Shown here in pieces: positions 43,934 to 53,595 of a stretch of 64,000 bases of DNA. Within the stretch, counting starts at the first letter, position 1. Every line of letters begins with the position of its first letter. Location of the stretch: assembly GCA_963759375.1 (NCBI GenBank), contig CAVWYY010000004.1, positions 124,001 through 188,000 on the forward strand, read 5' to 3'. The notes under the pieces are model-generated. The model ran no database searches. It had not been told where the DNA came from and was given only the letters and a program-made list of their open reading frames with translations. Source of the stretch: DASSUW01 sp963759375 (GTDB lineage Bacteria > Actinomycetota > Thermoleophilia > Solirubrobacterales > Solirubrobacteraceae). The translations under genes were made by a program, and so were the position numbers.

Positions 43934-46108
43934 ATGCAGTCTCGAAATCTCGCAGCACGCGTTGGTCGATGGAGCGCCCAGCACCGGAAGGCGGCCATCG
44001 TCGGATGGGTCCTGTTCGTCGTCCTCGCGGTCGTGGTGGGCGGCAAGATCGGCCAGAACGATCTCGACGAGTCGGCGGCCGGCAGCGGCGAGTCCAAGCG
44101 CGGCGACATGATCGTCAAGGCCGCCGGGTTCCCCGACCGCGCCGGGGAGCAGGTGCTCGTGCAGGGCGGGAGCGTCCACGATCCGGCGGTGACCGTCGCC
44201 GTGCGGGAAGTCGTGAGCCGCCTGAAGCAGATCGACGGCGTCACGGAGATCGAGAGGCCGCTCGACTCCAAGGACGGCCGCTCGGTCCTCGTGGGCTTCA
44301 AGCTGCGCGGCACCGACGAGCAGGCCGAGAAGCTCGTCGAGCAGCCGCTCGCGGCCGTGGCCGCCGTCCGCGCCGGGCATCCCGACGTGCGGGTCGAGCA
44401 GTTCGGCGAGGTCTCCGCGACCAAGGCGATCGCCGCGCAGGACGCCAAGGACGGGAAGCGGTCGCAGCTGATCTCCAACGCGCTGCTGCTGGTCATCCTG
44501 CTCGTCGCCTTCGGCGCGGTCGTGGCCGCCGGGCTGCCGCTCGTGCTCGGCGCCACCGCCGTCGCGGGCACCGTGGGCCTGCTGGGGCCGGTCAGCCAGC
44601 TCTACGCACTTCCGGGCGACGTGGCGGATCTCGTGGTGATCATCGGCCTCGCCGTCGGCGTCGACTACGCCATGTTCTACACGCGCCGCGTGATGGAGGA
44701 GCGCGACCGCGGCCACTCGGCCGAGACTGCGGTGGCGATCGCCGCCGCGACCTCGGGCCGCGCCGTGCTCATCTCGGGCATGACCGTGCTGACCGCGATG
44801 GCCGGGCTGCTGTTCGCCGGCAACCCGATCTTCGTCGGCTTCGGCGTCGGCACGATGCTCGTGGTCGCGGTCGCGATGCTCGGCTCGCTGACCTTCCTGC
44901 CCGCGACGCTCTCGTTCCTGAGCCGCAAGAACTGGCTGGAGAAGGGCCGCGTGCCGTACATCACCAAGCGCCGCCACGCCGCCAAGGGCGAGTCGCGCAT
45001 GTGGAACGCCGTCCTCACCCAGGTCCTCAAGCGCCCCCTGGCTTCGACGGTGATCGCGGGCGGCCTGCTCGTCGCGCTCTCCATCCCGGCGCTCGGCATC
45101 CAGTTCAAGAACCCGGGCTTCGACGGCTACTCGCGCAGCCAGCCGGTCATCCAGACGCACGACCGGCTCCAGGCCGCGTTCCCCGGCGGCGCCGTCCCGG
45201 CCACGACCGTGATCAAGGCCGACGACGTCACGGCCCCGCCCGTGCAGGCCGCGATCCGGCAGCTGCGCGACCGCGCGCTGGCCACCGGCCGGCTCTCCGA
45301 GCCCTCACACGTCGAGATCAGCCCCGACAAGAGCGTGGCCGTCGTCGCGCTCTCGGTCCAGGGCAGCGGCACCGACGCCGCCTCCGAGCGCTCGCTCGAG
45401 GTCCTGCGCTCCGACGTCGTCCCGGCCACCGTCGGCAGGCTGCCCGGCGCCGAGGTGGCCGTGACCGGCGTGACCGCCGGCTCGAAGGACTTCATCGACG
45501 CCATGACCGCGCGCGCTCCGATCGTGTTCGCCTTCGTGCTCAGCCTCGCGTTCATCCTGCTGCTGGTCACGTTCCGCTCGATCGTCGTGCCGATCAAGGC
45601 GATCGTGCTCAACCTCCTGTCCGTCGGCGCGGCCTACGGCATCCTCGTGTTCGTCTTCCAGGACGGTCACGGCGAGCGGCTGCTCGACTTCCAGTCCGTC
45701 GGAGGCATCGCTCCGTGGATCCCGCTGTTCCTGTTCGTGATCCTCTTCGGCCTCTCGATGGACTACCACGTGTTCATCCTCAGCCGCGTCCGCGAAGCCG
45801 TGAACCGCGGGATGAGCAACGACGACGCGGTCGCGCACGGCCTCAAGAGCACCGCCGGCGTCGTGACCAGCGCCGCGCTCGTGATGGTGGCGGTCTTCGG
45901 CTCCTTTGCGCTCGCCAGCGACCAGCTCGCCAAGCAGATCGGCGTCGGCCTGGCCGCTGCGATCCTGATCGACGCGACGATCATCCGCGGCGTCCTGCTG
46001 CCGGCCACCATGAAGCTCCTCGGCGAGCGCAACTGGTACCTGCCCGAGCGGCTGGGCTGGCTGCCGAAGGTCGACCTCGAGCCGCAGACGGCGCCCGTCG
46101 TCGCGTGA
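43934..46108 (+). CDS. MMPL-family RND transporter
   Basis: 724 residues with 12 predicted membrane helices in the 1+5+1+5 RND plan. Two MMPL repeats carry the conserved Asp-Tyr pairs at the proton path: VGVDYAMFYTRRVMEERDRGHS and FGLSMDYHVFILSRVREAVNRGMS. Large extracytoplasmic loops follow helices 1 and 7. It probably exports a lipid or hydrophobic drug-like compound. GGAGGAGGG precedes the ATG. The divergent TetR gene and shared inverted repeat indicate substrate-inducible expression. It ends 81 bp before the carboxypeptidase gene. Confidence 0.93.
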   Translation: MQSRNLAARVGRWSAQHRKAAIVGWVLFVVLAVVVGGKIGQNDLDESAAGSGESKRGDMIVKAAGFPDRAGEQVLVQGGSVHDPAVTVAVREVVSRLKQIDGVTEIERPLDSKDGRSVLVGFKLRGTDEQAEKLVEQPLAAVAAVRAGHPDVRVEQFGEVSATKAIAAQDAKDGKRSQLISNALLLVILLVAFGAVVAAGLPLVLGATAVAGTVGLLGPVSQLYALPGDVADLVVIIGLAVGVDYAMFYTRRVMEERDRGHSAETAVAIAAATSGRAVLISGMTVLTAMAGLLFAGNPIFVGFGVGTMLVVAVAMLGSLTFLPATLSFLSRKNWLEKGRVPYITKRRHAAKGESRMWNAVLTQVLKRPLASTVIAGGLLVALSIPALGIQFKNPGFDGYSRSQPVIQTHDRLQAAFPGGAVPATTVIKADDVTAPPVQAAIRQLRDRALATGRLSEPSHVEISPDKSVAVVALSVQGSGTDAASERSLEVLRSDVVPATVGRLPGAEVAVTGVTAGSKDFIDAMTARAPIVFAFVLSLAFILLLVTFRSIVVPIKAIVLNLLSVGAAYGILVFVFQDGHGERLLDFQSVGGIAPWIPLFLFVILFGLSMDYHVFILSRVREAVNRGMSNDDAVAHGLKSTAGVVTSAALVMVAVFGSFALASDQLAKQIGVGLAAAILIDATIIRGVLLPATMKLLGERNWYLPERLGWLPKVDLEPQTAPVVA

Positions 46109-46131
46109 CTGTCAACCCCGTGCGCTCGTGC

Positions 46132-46160
46132 TTGACAGCCGCTCGTGCCCCCCGCATGAT
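46132..46160 (+). promoter_or_regulatory. Sigma-70-type promoter of the M14 carboxypeptidase
   Basis: TTGACA (46132-46137), 17 bp, CATGAT (46155-46160), 29 bases before the ATG. It has a consensus -35 and ideal spacing, and is the best housekeeping promoter in the window. Confidence 0.6.
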
Positions 46161-46189
46161 GCCGAAATTCGATTCATGGGGGGAGGCGC

Positions 46190-49100
46190 ATGTTGCGCAC
46201 GTTGTTCCGTGGCCGCACGACCTACGTCGCTGCGGCGACGCTGGTCGCTGCGGTCATCACCGCCGTACCGGCGCAGGCGAGCCAGCGGCCGGGCACAGCC
46301 GATCGGGTTGACGTCTACACCGGCACCGTCTCGGTCGACCGGCTCGGTGCCCTGCAGGGCGCCGGCCTCGACCAGGAGGGCGTGGTGGTCACCCGCGGCC
46401 CGAAGGCCGGCCAGGCCAACCTGGAGCTGACGATCACGGGCACGCAGGCCCGCCAGCTCGCGCGCGACGGCATCAAGCTGCATCTCAAGAAGGTCGACGG
46501 CCAGACCGCCGCGCTGCGGTCGGCCCTCGCGCAGGAGACCGTGTTCCGTCCGTACAGCGGTCCGGGCAACATCCGCGAGGAGCTGCTCCAGATCGCCCGG
46601 GACCATCCACGCATCGCACAGGCGGTGACGATCGGCACCAGCGTGCAGGGCAAGCCGATCACCGCCGTGCGGGTGAGCAAGGACGTGGCCAAGCTCAAGG
46701 ACCGCAAGCGCCCGGCCGTGATGTACCAGGCCACGCAGCACGCGCGTGAGTGGATCACGCCCGAGATGGTCCGCCGGCTGCTGCACCACTACGTCGACGG
46801 CTACGGCACCGACGCGGAGCTGACGAAGATCATCGACACCACCGATCTGTGGTTCATCCCGGTGATCAACGTGGACGGCTACGACTACACGTTCACCGAG
46901 GGCAACCGCCTCTGGCGCAAGAACCTCGCCGACAACGACGGCGACGGTCAGATCACCGGCCAGGACGGCGTCGACCTCAACCGCAACTTCCCCTACAAGT
47001 GGGGCTACGACAACGAGGGCTCCACGGACCAGCCCACCGGGGAGACCTATCGCGGCCCGTCGCCGGGGTCCGAGCCGGAGACGCAGGCGCAGATCCGGCT
47101 CTACGACCGGGTCCGGCCCAAGTACGCGATCAACTGGCACTCGGCCGCCCAGCTGCTGCTGTACGGCGTCGGGTGGCAGGCGCTCACGTCGAGCCCGGAC
47201 GACCTCATCCACAAGGCGATCGTCGGCGACATGGACACACCGGCCGTGCCGAACTACGTCCCGCAGCTGGGCGCCCAGCTCTACACGACGAACGGCGACA
47301 CCGACGGGCACATGGAGAACACCTTCGGCACGCTGACCGAGACGCCGGAGATGTCCACGTGCGTGACCGCCTCGGCATCCGATCCGGATGACGCGTGGGA
47401 GCCGGAGGACTGCAACAGCGGCTTCGAGTTCCCGGACGACGAGACGCTGATCGCGCAGGAGGTCGAGAACAACTTCCGGTACGCGATCGACGTCGCCAAG
47501 TCGGCGCACAGCCCCGACGACCCGGTCTCGCCGGTCGGCCGCACCGTGCCGGACTTCGACCCGGACGAGTTCGGCGTCTCCTACGGCGACCGCCAGGAGG
47601 CGGCCGCGGTGATCCGCCGGTCGCTGGGCGGCAAGAAGATGCTCTTCCGCATCAACGGCGGCAGGGTGCAGTCCGAGAATGTCCGCGAGTGGGACGGCGG
47701 CGAGCGGTACGGCGACGAGAACGACCACTACTTCGCCGAGTACCGCGCCACCGTGGAGCGCCAGCGCCCGGGTGACCGGGTGGAGGTGTGGTTCTCCGGC
47801 TCCAAGCCGCACGAGGGCCGCATCGACAGCCCGCACTTCACCTACCGTGTCCGCGACGACCAGGGCGCCCGCGTGCTGGTGCTGGCCGAGGAGGACTACA
47901 CGGGGGTAAACCCGACCTACCCGGCCGGGACGAACGCTCCGCGCTACGCCCAGCAGTACGTCGACGCGCTCCGGGCCAACGGCATCAGGTCGCTGGTCTG
48001 GGACGTCGACAAGGACGGCGTGCCGCACGACCTCGGCGTGCTCGGGCACTTCGACGCCGTCGTGTGGGAGCTCGGCGACAACCGGCTCACCCAGGATGAC
48101 GCCGACGAGCCTGTGGAGTCGGTGATCGGCGAGTTGCCCGACTCCCAGGTCGCCGATCGCACCAAGGACCTCGTCCTGAGCGTGCGGTCGTACCTGAACG
48201 AGGGCGGCAAGCTGGCCTACACCGGCGAGACCACCGGCTACTTCGGCCCGCTGAGCGGTGCGAACGGCGGTGGCATCTACTACGGCCTGAAGGGGCATCC
48301 CGAACGGCCGTGCTTCATATCCACCAGCTTCCGCGACGACTGTGAGCTGCTGTCGGACGACTTCATCCAGTACTACCTGGGCGGCTACAGCCGTCAGGAG
48401 ATGGTGGGCACGCCGACCGCCTTCACCGGCACGGCGCGTCCGTTCGACGGCTTCAACGCGGACCTGGCGGGCACGCCGACCAACCCGCTCGACGAAGTGG
48501 GCGGGTTCCAGGTGACGAGCACGGTGCTGCCGCCCGACGAGTTCCCGCAGTTCCGGAGCTCGAAGGCCGGCGACTACGCCGGGGCGATCGGGCCGTTCGA
48601 GCCCGTCGAGGGCTCGTGGTACGTCGCCGGTACGCACGAGGACGCGCTCTACCGGCGGCTCACGCGGACGATCGACCTGAGCTCGGTCACCGCGGCACAG
48701 GCGCCGGCGCTGCAGGCGCAGCTCGCCTACAGCACGGAGACCGGGTACGACCACGTGATCGTGGAGGCCCACACGGTGGGCGCCGACGACTGGACGACGC
48801 TGCCCGACAAGAACGGCGGGACGTCGTCGACCGTCCCGGCCGAGTGCTCGGCGGGCTTCTTCGTCGCACAGCACCCGTTCCTGGCGCACTACCTCAAGGT
48901 CGGCCCCACGTGTGCGAACACCGGCACGACCGGCGCCTGGAACTCGTTCACCGGCGAGTCCGACAGCTGGGAGCAGGTCGCCTTCGACCTGTCGGCCTAC
49001 GCCGGCAAGCAGGTCGAGGTGTCGATCTCGTACGTGAGCGACCCGTTCACCGGCGGTACCGGGCTGTTCATCGACGACACCAGGGTGACCACCACCGGCG

Positions 49101-49336
49101 GGCCGCTCGATAGCGAGGGCTTCGAGTCCGGGCTCGGGCCGTGGACGATCGCCGGCGCGCCCGCGGGCAGCCCCGGGAACGTCTCGGAGTTCGTCCGCTC
49201 GCAGGCGCTGATCGACTCGGTGTCCGCGGTCGTCACGCGGGACAGCGTGCTGCTGGGCTTCGGCGCGGAGCAGGTCTCCACGCCGGCCGCCCGGAACGCG
49301 CTGCTGGGCCGCGCGCTCCGGCATCTGCTGAACTGA
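46190..49336 (+). CDS. Secreted M14-family zinc carboxypeptidase, multidomain
   Basis: 1048 residues. The signal peptide is about 1-30 (LVAAVITAVPAQASQ). A propeptide-like region (about 35-115) precedes the M14 domain (about 125-430). Zinc ligands are His184 and Glu187 (QHAREW) and His317 (INWHSAAQ); LNRNFPYKWG binds substrate; Glu384 (LTETPE) is the catalytic base, so it should be active. The rest (about 430-1048) has a class I amidotransferase-like Rossmann segment (VLVLAEEDYTGVNPTYPAG) and a jelly-roll/immune-inhibitor-A-like end (WEQVAFDLSAYAGKQVEVS). GGGGGGAGG precedes the ATG. It has its own promoter and terminator, so it is a monocistronic exoenzyme. Confidence 0.9.
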   Translation: MLRTLFRGRTTYVAAATLVAAVITAVPAQASQRPGTADRVDVYTGTVSVDRLGALQGAGLDQEGVVVTRGPKAGQANLELTITGTQARQLARDGIKLHLKKVDGQTAALRSALAQETVFRPYSGPGNIREELLQIARDHPRIAQAVTIGTSVQGKPITAVRVSKDVAKLKDRKRPAVMYQATQHAREWITPEMVRRLLHHYVDGYGTDAELTKIIDTTDLWFIPVINVDGYDYTFTEGNRLWRKNLADNDGDGQITGQDGVDLNRNFPYKWGYDNEGSTDQPTGETYRGPSPGSEPETQAQIRLYDRVRPKYAINWHSAAQLLLYGVGWQALTSSPDDLIHKAIVGDMDTPAVPNYVPQLGAQLYTTNGDTDGHMENTFGTLTETPEMSTCVTASASDPDDAWEPEDCNSGFEFPDDETLIAQEVENNFRYAIDVAKSAHSPDDPVSPVGRTVPDFDPDEFGVSYGDRQEAAAVIRRSLGGKKMLFRINGGRVQSENVREWDGGERYGDENDHYFAEYRATVERQRPGDRVEVWFSGSKPHEGRIDSPHFTYRVRDDQGARVLVLAEEDYTGVNPTYPAGTNAPRYAQQYVDALRANGIRSLVWDVDKDGVPHDLGVLGHFDAVVWELGDNRLTQDDADEPVESVIGELPDSQVADRTKDLVLSVRSYLNEGGKLAYTGETTGYFGPLSGANGGGIYYGLKGHPERPCFISTSFRDDCELLSDDFIQYYLGGYSRQEMVGTPTAFTGTARPFDGFNADLAGTPTNPLDEVGGFQVTSTVLPPDEFPQFRSSKAGDYAGAIGPFEPVEGSWYVAGTHEDALYRRLTRTIDLSSVTAAQAPALQAQLAYSTETGYDHVIVEAHTVGADDWTTLPDKNGGTSSTVPAECSAGFFVAQHPFLAHYLKVGPTCANTGTTGAWNSFTGESDSWEQVAFDLSAYAGKQVEVSISYVSDPFTGGTGLFIDDTRVTTTGGPLDSEGFESGLGPWTIAGAPAGSPGNVSEFVRSQALIDSVSAVVTRDSVLLGFGAEQVSTPAARNALLGRALRHLLN

Positions 49337-49348
49337 GTCGGACCGACT

Positions 49349-49387
49349 CCGAGGGCCCCGGCCGCTGCGAGCGGCCGGGGCCCTCGG
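49349..49387 (+). terminator. 18-bp perfect stem after the carboxypeptidase
   Basis: The arms at 49349-49366 and 49370-49387 pair over all 18 bases around a GCG loop (core GGGCCCCGGCCGC). A second 7-bp hairpin, GAGTCGG-A-CCGACTC (49335-49349), overlaps the stop codon just before it. Confidence 0.85.
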
Positions 49388-49413
49388 GCTGTCCTGATTC
49401 GGAACGGAGACCC

Positions 49414-49797
49414 ATGACACGCTTCGCCCACGTCAACCTGCTCGACATCGAGGACTCGGTCGCGGGCCGCGCCGAGGGGCTCGAGGGCCGCTTCGCCCGC
49501 AAGCACCTCGACTCGCGCGACCTCGGCGTCAGCCACTGGCGCTACGGGCCGGACGTGCAGGCCGGCACCGGCCACCGGCACCGCGAGCAGGAGGAGGCGT
49601 ACGTCGTCGTCGCCGGTTCCGGCCGGATGCTCGTCGACGGCGAGGTGATCGAGCTGCGGCAGTGGGACGTCGTGCGGGTCGCGCCCGAGGTGGTGCGGGC
49701 CTTCGCCTCCGGCACCGACGGACTCGAGCTGATCGCCGTCGGAGGGCCGAAGCCCGAGGGCGGCGACGGCGAGCCGGTGCCCGTCACCTGGCCGTAG
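49414..49797 (+). CDS. Cupin-domain protein
   Basis: 127 residues, a single small beta-barrel. Cupin motif 1 is TGHRHREQEEAYVVVAGSGRML (His, His, Glu metal ligands) and motif 2 is WDVVRVAPEVVRAF, where the usual motif-2 His is replaced by Val/Arg. Metal binding would thus rely on motif 1 alone. Function unknown; similar small cupins act in surface or sugar metabolism. CGGAGA precedes the ATG. 12 bp before the diguanylate cyclase gene. Confidence 0.82.
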   Translation: MTRFAHVNLLDIEDSVAGRAEGLEGRFARKHLDSRDLGVSHWRYGPDVQAGTGHRHREQEEAYVVVAGSGRMLVDGEVIELRQWDVVRVAPEVVRAFASGTDGLELIAVGGPKPEGGDGEPVPVTWP

Positions 49798-49809
49798 CCT
49801 TCAGTTCTC

Positions 49810-50805
49810 GTGGCGGCTGCCGATTGCGGGGACGTGTCGTTCGATGACCGGCGCCTCGCGGCGATCGCGCACCTGGGACTGCTGGAGCGGTCGGGAGATC
49901 CCGGCCTCACTGCGCTGACGCGCCTCGTCGGCTACGTGACCGGCGCGGCGGCGGCCGCCATCCACGTGCTCGATGACACCGAGCAGCACCGCGTCGCCGC
50001 CACCGGCGCGCCGCTCGGGTCGCATCCGCGCGAGGACGCGATGTGCCGCCTCGTGGTCGACGGCCGGGAACGGATCGTCTGCGACGACGCGGCCGCCGAC
50101 CCGCGCTTCTCCTACAGCAGCTTCGTCCAGGGGCCCGCGCCGGTCCGGTTCTTCGCCTCGGCACCGCTCGAGCTGTCCGACGGGACCGTCGTCGGCACGC
50201 TCTGCGCTTGGGACACCGAGCCGCGCGAGCTGTCCGCCGAGCAGGTCGAGCGTCTCCAGGACCTGGCCGAGCAGGCCTCGGCGCGGATCGAGCTCGTGCA
50301 CCTCGCCCGCACGCTCGGCAACGCCGCCGCGCACGACCCGCTGACCGGCGTCGTCAACCGGCTCCTCCTCTTCGACCGGCTGGCACAGGCGTTCGCGCGC
50401 CGCCGCCGCCACGGCGGCCATGTCGCCGTCGCGCTGATCGACGTCGACGACTTCAAGGCGGTCAACGACCGGCACGGACACGACACCGGCGACGAGATCC
50501 TGCGCGCGGTCGCGCAGCGGCTGAGCGCGTGCACGCGCACCGAGGACACGGTCGCCCGCCTGGGCGGCGACGAGTTCGTCGTCGTCGCCGAGGTCGAGGG
50601 CGGCGAGGACGATGCCGCGCGCCTGCTCCAGCGCATCGAGGACGCGCTCGCCGGCGCGGTGACGATCGGCGACCTGGTTCTCCCGCTGTCGGCGACGGCC
50701 GGCGTCGCGATCGCCGAGGCCGGCGACGATCCGCGATCCGCGCTCGCGCGCGCCGACCTCGTGATGTACCAGCGCAAGCGCTCGCGCCCGCCGCGCTTCC
50801 GCTAG
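49810..50805 (+). CDS. Diguanylate cyclase with GAF sensor domain
   Basis: 331 residues. An N-terminal GAF domain (about 25-165: LTRLVGYVTGAAAAAIHVLDD, MCRLVVDGRERIVCDDAAADPRF) precedes a GGDEF domain (about 170-331: HDPLTGVVNRLLLFDRL, LIDVDDFKAVNDRHGHDTGDEIL). The active-site GGDEF is intact at 252-256, so it should make c-di-GMP from GTP. An RxxD inhibitory site at the expected place is not evident. No membrane segment, so the ligand is cytosolic. GTG 49810 is the likely start. Convergent with the LuxR regulator. Confidence 0.92.
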   Translation: MAAADCGDVSFDDRRLAAIAHLGLLERSGDPGLTALTRLVGYVTGAAAAAIHVLDDTEQHRVAATGAPLGSHPREDAMCRLVVDGRERIVCDDAAADPRFSYSSFVQGPAPVRFFASAPLELSDGTVVGTLCAWDTEPRELSAEQVERLQDLAEQASARIELVHLARTLGNAAAHDPLTGVVNRLLLFDRLAQAFARRRRHGGHVAVALIDVDDFKAVNDRHGHDTGDEILRAVAQRLSACTRTEDTVARLGGDEFVVVAEVEGGEDDAARLLQRIEDALAGAVTIGDLVLPLSATAGVAIAEAGDDPRSALARADLVMYQRKRSRPPRFR

Positions 50806-50812
50806 CCCGGTA

Positions 50813-53593
50813 CTAGGCCAGGATTCCGAGCTCGATCGCCCGGCGGGCCGCGTCCACGCGCGAGCGGACGTCGAGCTTGCGCAGCACGTTGCGCACGTGC
50901 ATGTCCACGGTGCGCTTGCTGAGGAACAGCTCCTGGGCGATCTCGCGGTTCGTGCGCCCGGCGCCGACCAGGCGGACGACCTCGACCTCCCGGCGCGAGA
51001 GTCCGGCGCCGTCGGCGTCGGCGGCCGCGCGCCGCCCGAGCCGGCGGTCGACCGGCTCGCCGAGCGCGGCCACCTCCTGTGCGGCCTCGGTCGCGAGCGG
51101 GCGGGCGCCGAGCTTGCGAGCGGTCCGGTAGGCGGCGCCGAGGTGCTCGAGCGCGAGCTCCCGGTCACCGGCCGCGGCGAGCGCGACGCCCGCCCGCAGC
51201 GCGATCTCGGCGCGCTCGTAGGGCACGTCGAGGTCGCGGTGCAGCTCGACGGCGCGCGTGAGCTGCTCGGCTGCGGTCACGGCGTCGCCGTCGGCGAGCG
51301 CGGTCTCGCCGATCGCGAACGCCAGCCCGGCCAGTGCGTCGGCGTGGCCCGAGGCGGCGGCGATGCGCGTGAGCGCCTCGGCGCACGCGTTCGCCCCCTG
51401 GCGGTCACCGCGCCGGGCCAGGTAGCCGGCCGCCCAGCGCAGGCACGTGACGCCGACGTGGTGGTCCTCGCTGCGGTCCCACTGGTCGAGCAGCGAGCGG
51501 CAGAGCGCGGCGGCCTCGTCGTCGGCGCCCTGCGCGGCGGCGACGCGGGCGAGGCCGGCGGTCGCGTCCATCGTCATGTGGAAGTGGTTGCGGCCCTCGG
51601 CGGCGGCCAGGCTGGAGGTGAGCAGCCGGCGGGCGGACCCGTACTTGCCCTGCAGCGCGTGCATCACGCCGACCACCCCTTCGCAGGTCCACACGCCGCG
51701 GTCCTGCGCGATCAGATCGCGCGCGATCTCGGTCGCCCGCTGCCACTCGCCGCACTCGCGCAGCACGTAGATCATGCAGGTCACGCACGCGAGCTCGGTC
51801 CCCGGCTGGTCGCCCGCGCGGCACAGCTCGAGCGCAGTGTCGAGCGTCTCCTGCGCGCGCCGGTAGTCGGACGAGTCGTAGAGCACCATGCTCAGCCGCT
51901 GGTAGAGCTCGGCGGCGACCGGCGTGAGCCCGTGCTCGAGCGCGAGCGCCAGCCCGGCCTCGACGGTCTCGAGCCCACGCTCGCAGTCGCCGCTCAGGGC
52001 GGTCGACAGGCCCTCGAGCCCGAGCGCCCGGGCGCGCAGGTCCAGCCGGTCGGCCGCGGTCGCCTCGCGGCCGGCGGCGACCGCCAGCTCGACAGCGTCG
52101 GAGTGCCGGGAGGCGTTGCGCAGGTAGTCGCCGATCGCCAGCCGCTCGGTCGCCGCGTCGGCGAGTCGTCCGGCCGCGGCGTAGGCGTCCGCCGCCACCC
52201 GCCGTGCCGTGGCCGACGCCTCACGGTCGCCGGCCAGGTCGCAGACCGCGGCGAGCCGGCGCGACGCGTCGGCCAGCGCCTCGCCCTCGCGCACCGCGCA
52301 CAGCGCGCGCCAGGCCGCGGCGGCGTCGGCGGGCTCACCCGCCAGCTCGGCGCTGCCTGCATACGCCTCGAGCGCCTCGCTGCGACGCCCGTCCTCGTCG
52401 CCGTCAGGCCACAGCTCGAGGGCCTGGCGCCAGGCGCGGGCGGCATCGCAGTGGGCGTGGACGGCGCGCGACTCCTCCGCGGCGCGCAGCAGCGCCTCGC
52501 GGGCACGCGGCTCGTTGCGCGCGCCGAGCCAGTGCGCCGCCGCCTCCATCGTGCGGCCCGGCCGCGCGTCGAGCGCCTCCGCGAGCTTGCGGTGCAGCGT
52601 GCGCCGCTGCAGCCACGGCACGTCGGTGTACAGCGCGTCGCGCGTGAGCGCGTGCCGGAACGCGCCACGGCCGAAGCCGTCCTCGGCGATCAGTCCGCGC
52701 TCGACCAGCTCGTCGAGCCCGACGGCGCTCGACAGCGACTCGACCAGCTCGAGGTCGAACTCCTCGCCGGCGACTGCGGAGGCGTGGGCGGCGTCGAGCG
52801 CCTCGGGCGAGAGCTCGGACGCCCGCGCCAGCACCGCGTCGCGCACGGTCTCGGGGACGTCGTGCCCGTCGGAGCCGCTCGCGAGCTCCTCGATGAAGAA
52901 CGGCAGGCCGCGCGCACGGTCGTGGATCGCGCGGGTCAGCGACGGCGCCGGCGCGACGTCGAGCATCGATGTGAGCAGCTCGGCGGTCTCGGCCAGGCCG
53001 AGCGGGGCCAGCGTCAGCTCGTCGAACCGCGCGGAGCGGCGCAGCTCGTGCCGGAGCCGTCGCAGCGCGTGGTCGCGTGGCAGGCCGTCCGAGCGGTAGG
53101 CGGCGACCACGAGGATCGGCAGCTCGGAGAGCGGCTCGGCCAGCGCGCCCAACAGGTCGAGCGTCGCGTCGTCCGACCAGTGCAGGTCGTCGAGCACGAG
53201 CAGGACGTACTGCTCGCGCGCGAGGTGCGCGAACGCGCCGCGCACCGCCTCGGACACGGTCGCCTGGTCGCTGACCCTGGCGGCCTCGCCGAGCTCGGGG
53301 AGGAGCAGCGCAAGATGGGGGAGGAGCGGGCCGTACTCCGACAGCGCGTCCGGATGCGAGCGCAGATGGGAGCGGAGCGCGGCGACGACCGGGGCGTACG
53401 GTGCCGCGGCGCTCCGGCTCGCGCGCCCGGAGAGGACCAGAGCGCGCGAGCCGTCCGCCAGGGCCGCGGCGAGCCGCGTCTTCCCCACGCCGGCCTCGCC
53501 GGCGACCAGCACCAGCGAGCCGGAGCCGCGCCGCGCCCTCTCGAGCGCGGCGTCGAGCTGCTCCAGTTCCGCGTGGCGGCCGACGAGCAGCAA
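50813..53593 (-). CDS. Large ATP-binding LuxR-family regulator (LAL/MalT-like)
   Basis: 926 residues. The AAA/STAND ATPase N-terminus starts LLVGRHAELEQLDAALE, with Walker A GEAGVGKT (32-39) and Walker B LLVLDDLHWSDD. A long TPR-like helical middle (about 370-850) precedes the C-terminal LuxR HTH (about 865-922: GLSRREVEVVRLVGAGRTNREIAQELFLSKRTVDMHVRNVLRKLDV). These STAND regulators multimerise on ligand binding. TTG 53593 lies two bases past the stop of the upstream DUF4242 gene, so translation is probably coupled. A longer frame would overlap that gene. Its targets are unknown. Confidence 0.9.
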   Translation of the reverse strand: MLLVGRHAELEQLDAALERARRGSGSLVLVAGEAGVGKTRLAAALADGSRALVLSGRASRSAAAPYAPVVAALRSHLRSHPDALSEYGPLLPHLALLLPELGEAARVSDQATVSEAVRGAFAHLAREQYVLLVLDDLHWSDDATLDLLGALAEPLSELPILVVAAYRSDGLPRDHALRRLRHELRRSARFDELTLAPLGLAETAELLTSMLDVAPAPSLTRAIHDRARGLPFFIEELASGSDGHDVPETVRDAVLARASELSPEALDAAHASAVAGEEFDLELVESLSSAVGLDELVERGLIAEDGFGRGAFRHALTRDALYTDVPWLQRRTLHRKLAEALDARPGRTMEAAAHWLGARNEPRAREALLRAAEESRAVHAHCDAARAWRQALELWPDGDEDGRRSEALEAYAGSAELAGEPADAAAAWRALCAVREGEALADASRRLAAVCDLAGDREASATARRVAADAYAAAGRLADAATERLAIGDYLRNASRHSDAVELAVAAGREATAADRLDLRARALGLEGLSTALSGDCERGLETVEAGLALALEHGLTPVAAELYQRLSMVLYDSSDYRRAQETLDTALELCRAGDQPGTELACVTCMIYVLRECGEWQRATEIARDLIAQDRGVWTCEGVVGVMHALQGKYGSARRLLTSSLAAAEGRNHFHMTMDATAGLARVAAAQGADDEAAALCRSLLDQWDRSEDHHVGVTCLRWAAGYLARRGDRQGANACAEALTRIAAASGHADALAGLAFAIGETALADGDAVTAAEQLTRAVELHRDLDVPYERAEIALRAGVALAAAGDRELALEHLGAAYRTARKLGARPLATEAAQEVAALGEPVDRRLGRRAAADADGAGLSRREVEVVRLVGAGRTNREIAQELFLSKRTVDMHVRNVLRKLDVRSRVDAARRAIELGILA

Positions 53594-53595
53594 GC

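Noticed and set aside
43185..43958. Longer TetR start at 43958
   Set aside because: It would run across the inverted-repeat operator and into the MMPL start; ATG 43871 fits the family.
46112..49420. 1102-residue open frame on the minus strand
   Set aside because: Antisense shadow of the carboxypeptidase: Arg/Ala/Val/Gly-biased, no motifs, and the plus-strand protein has active-site residues.
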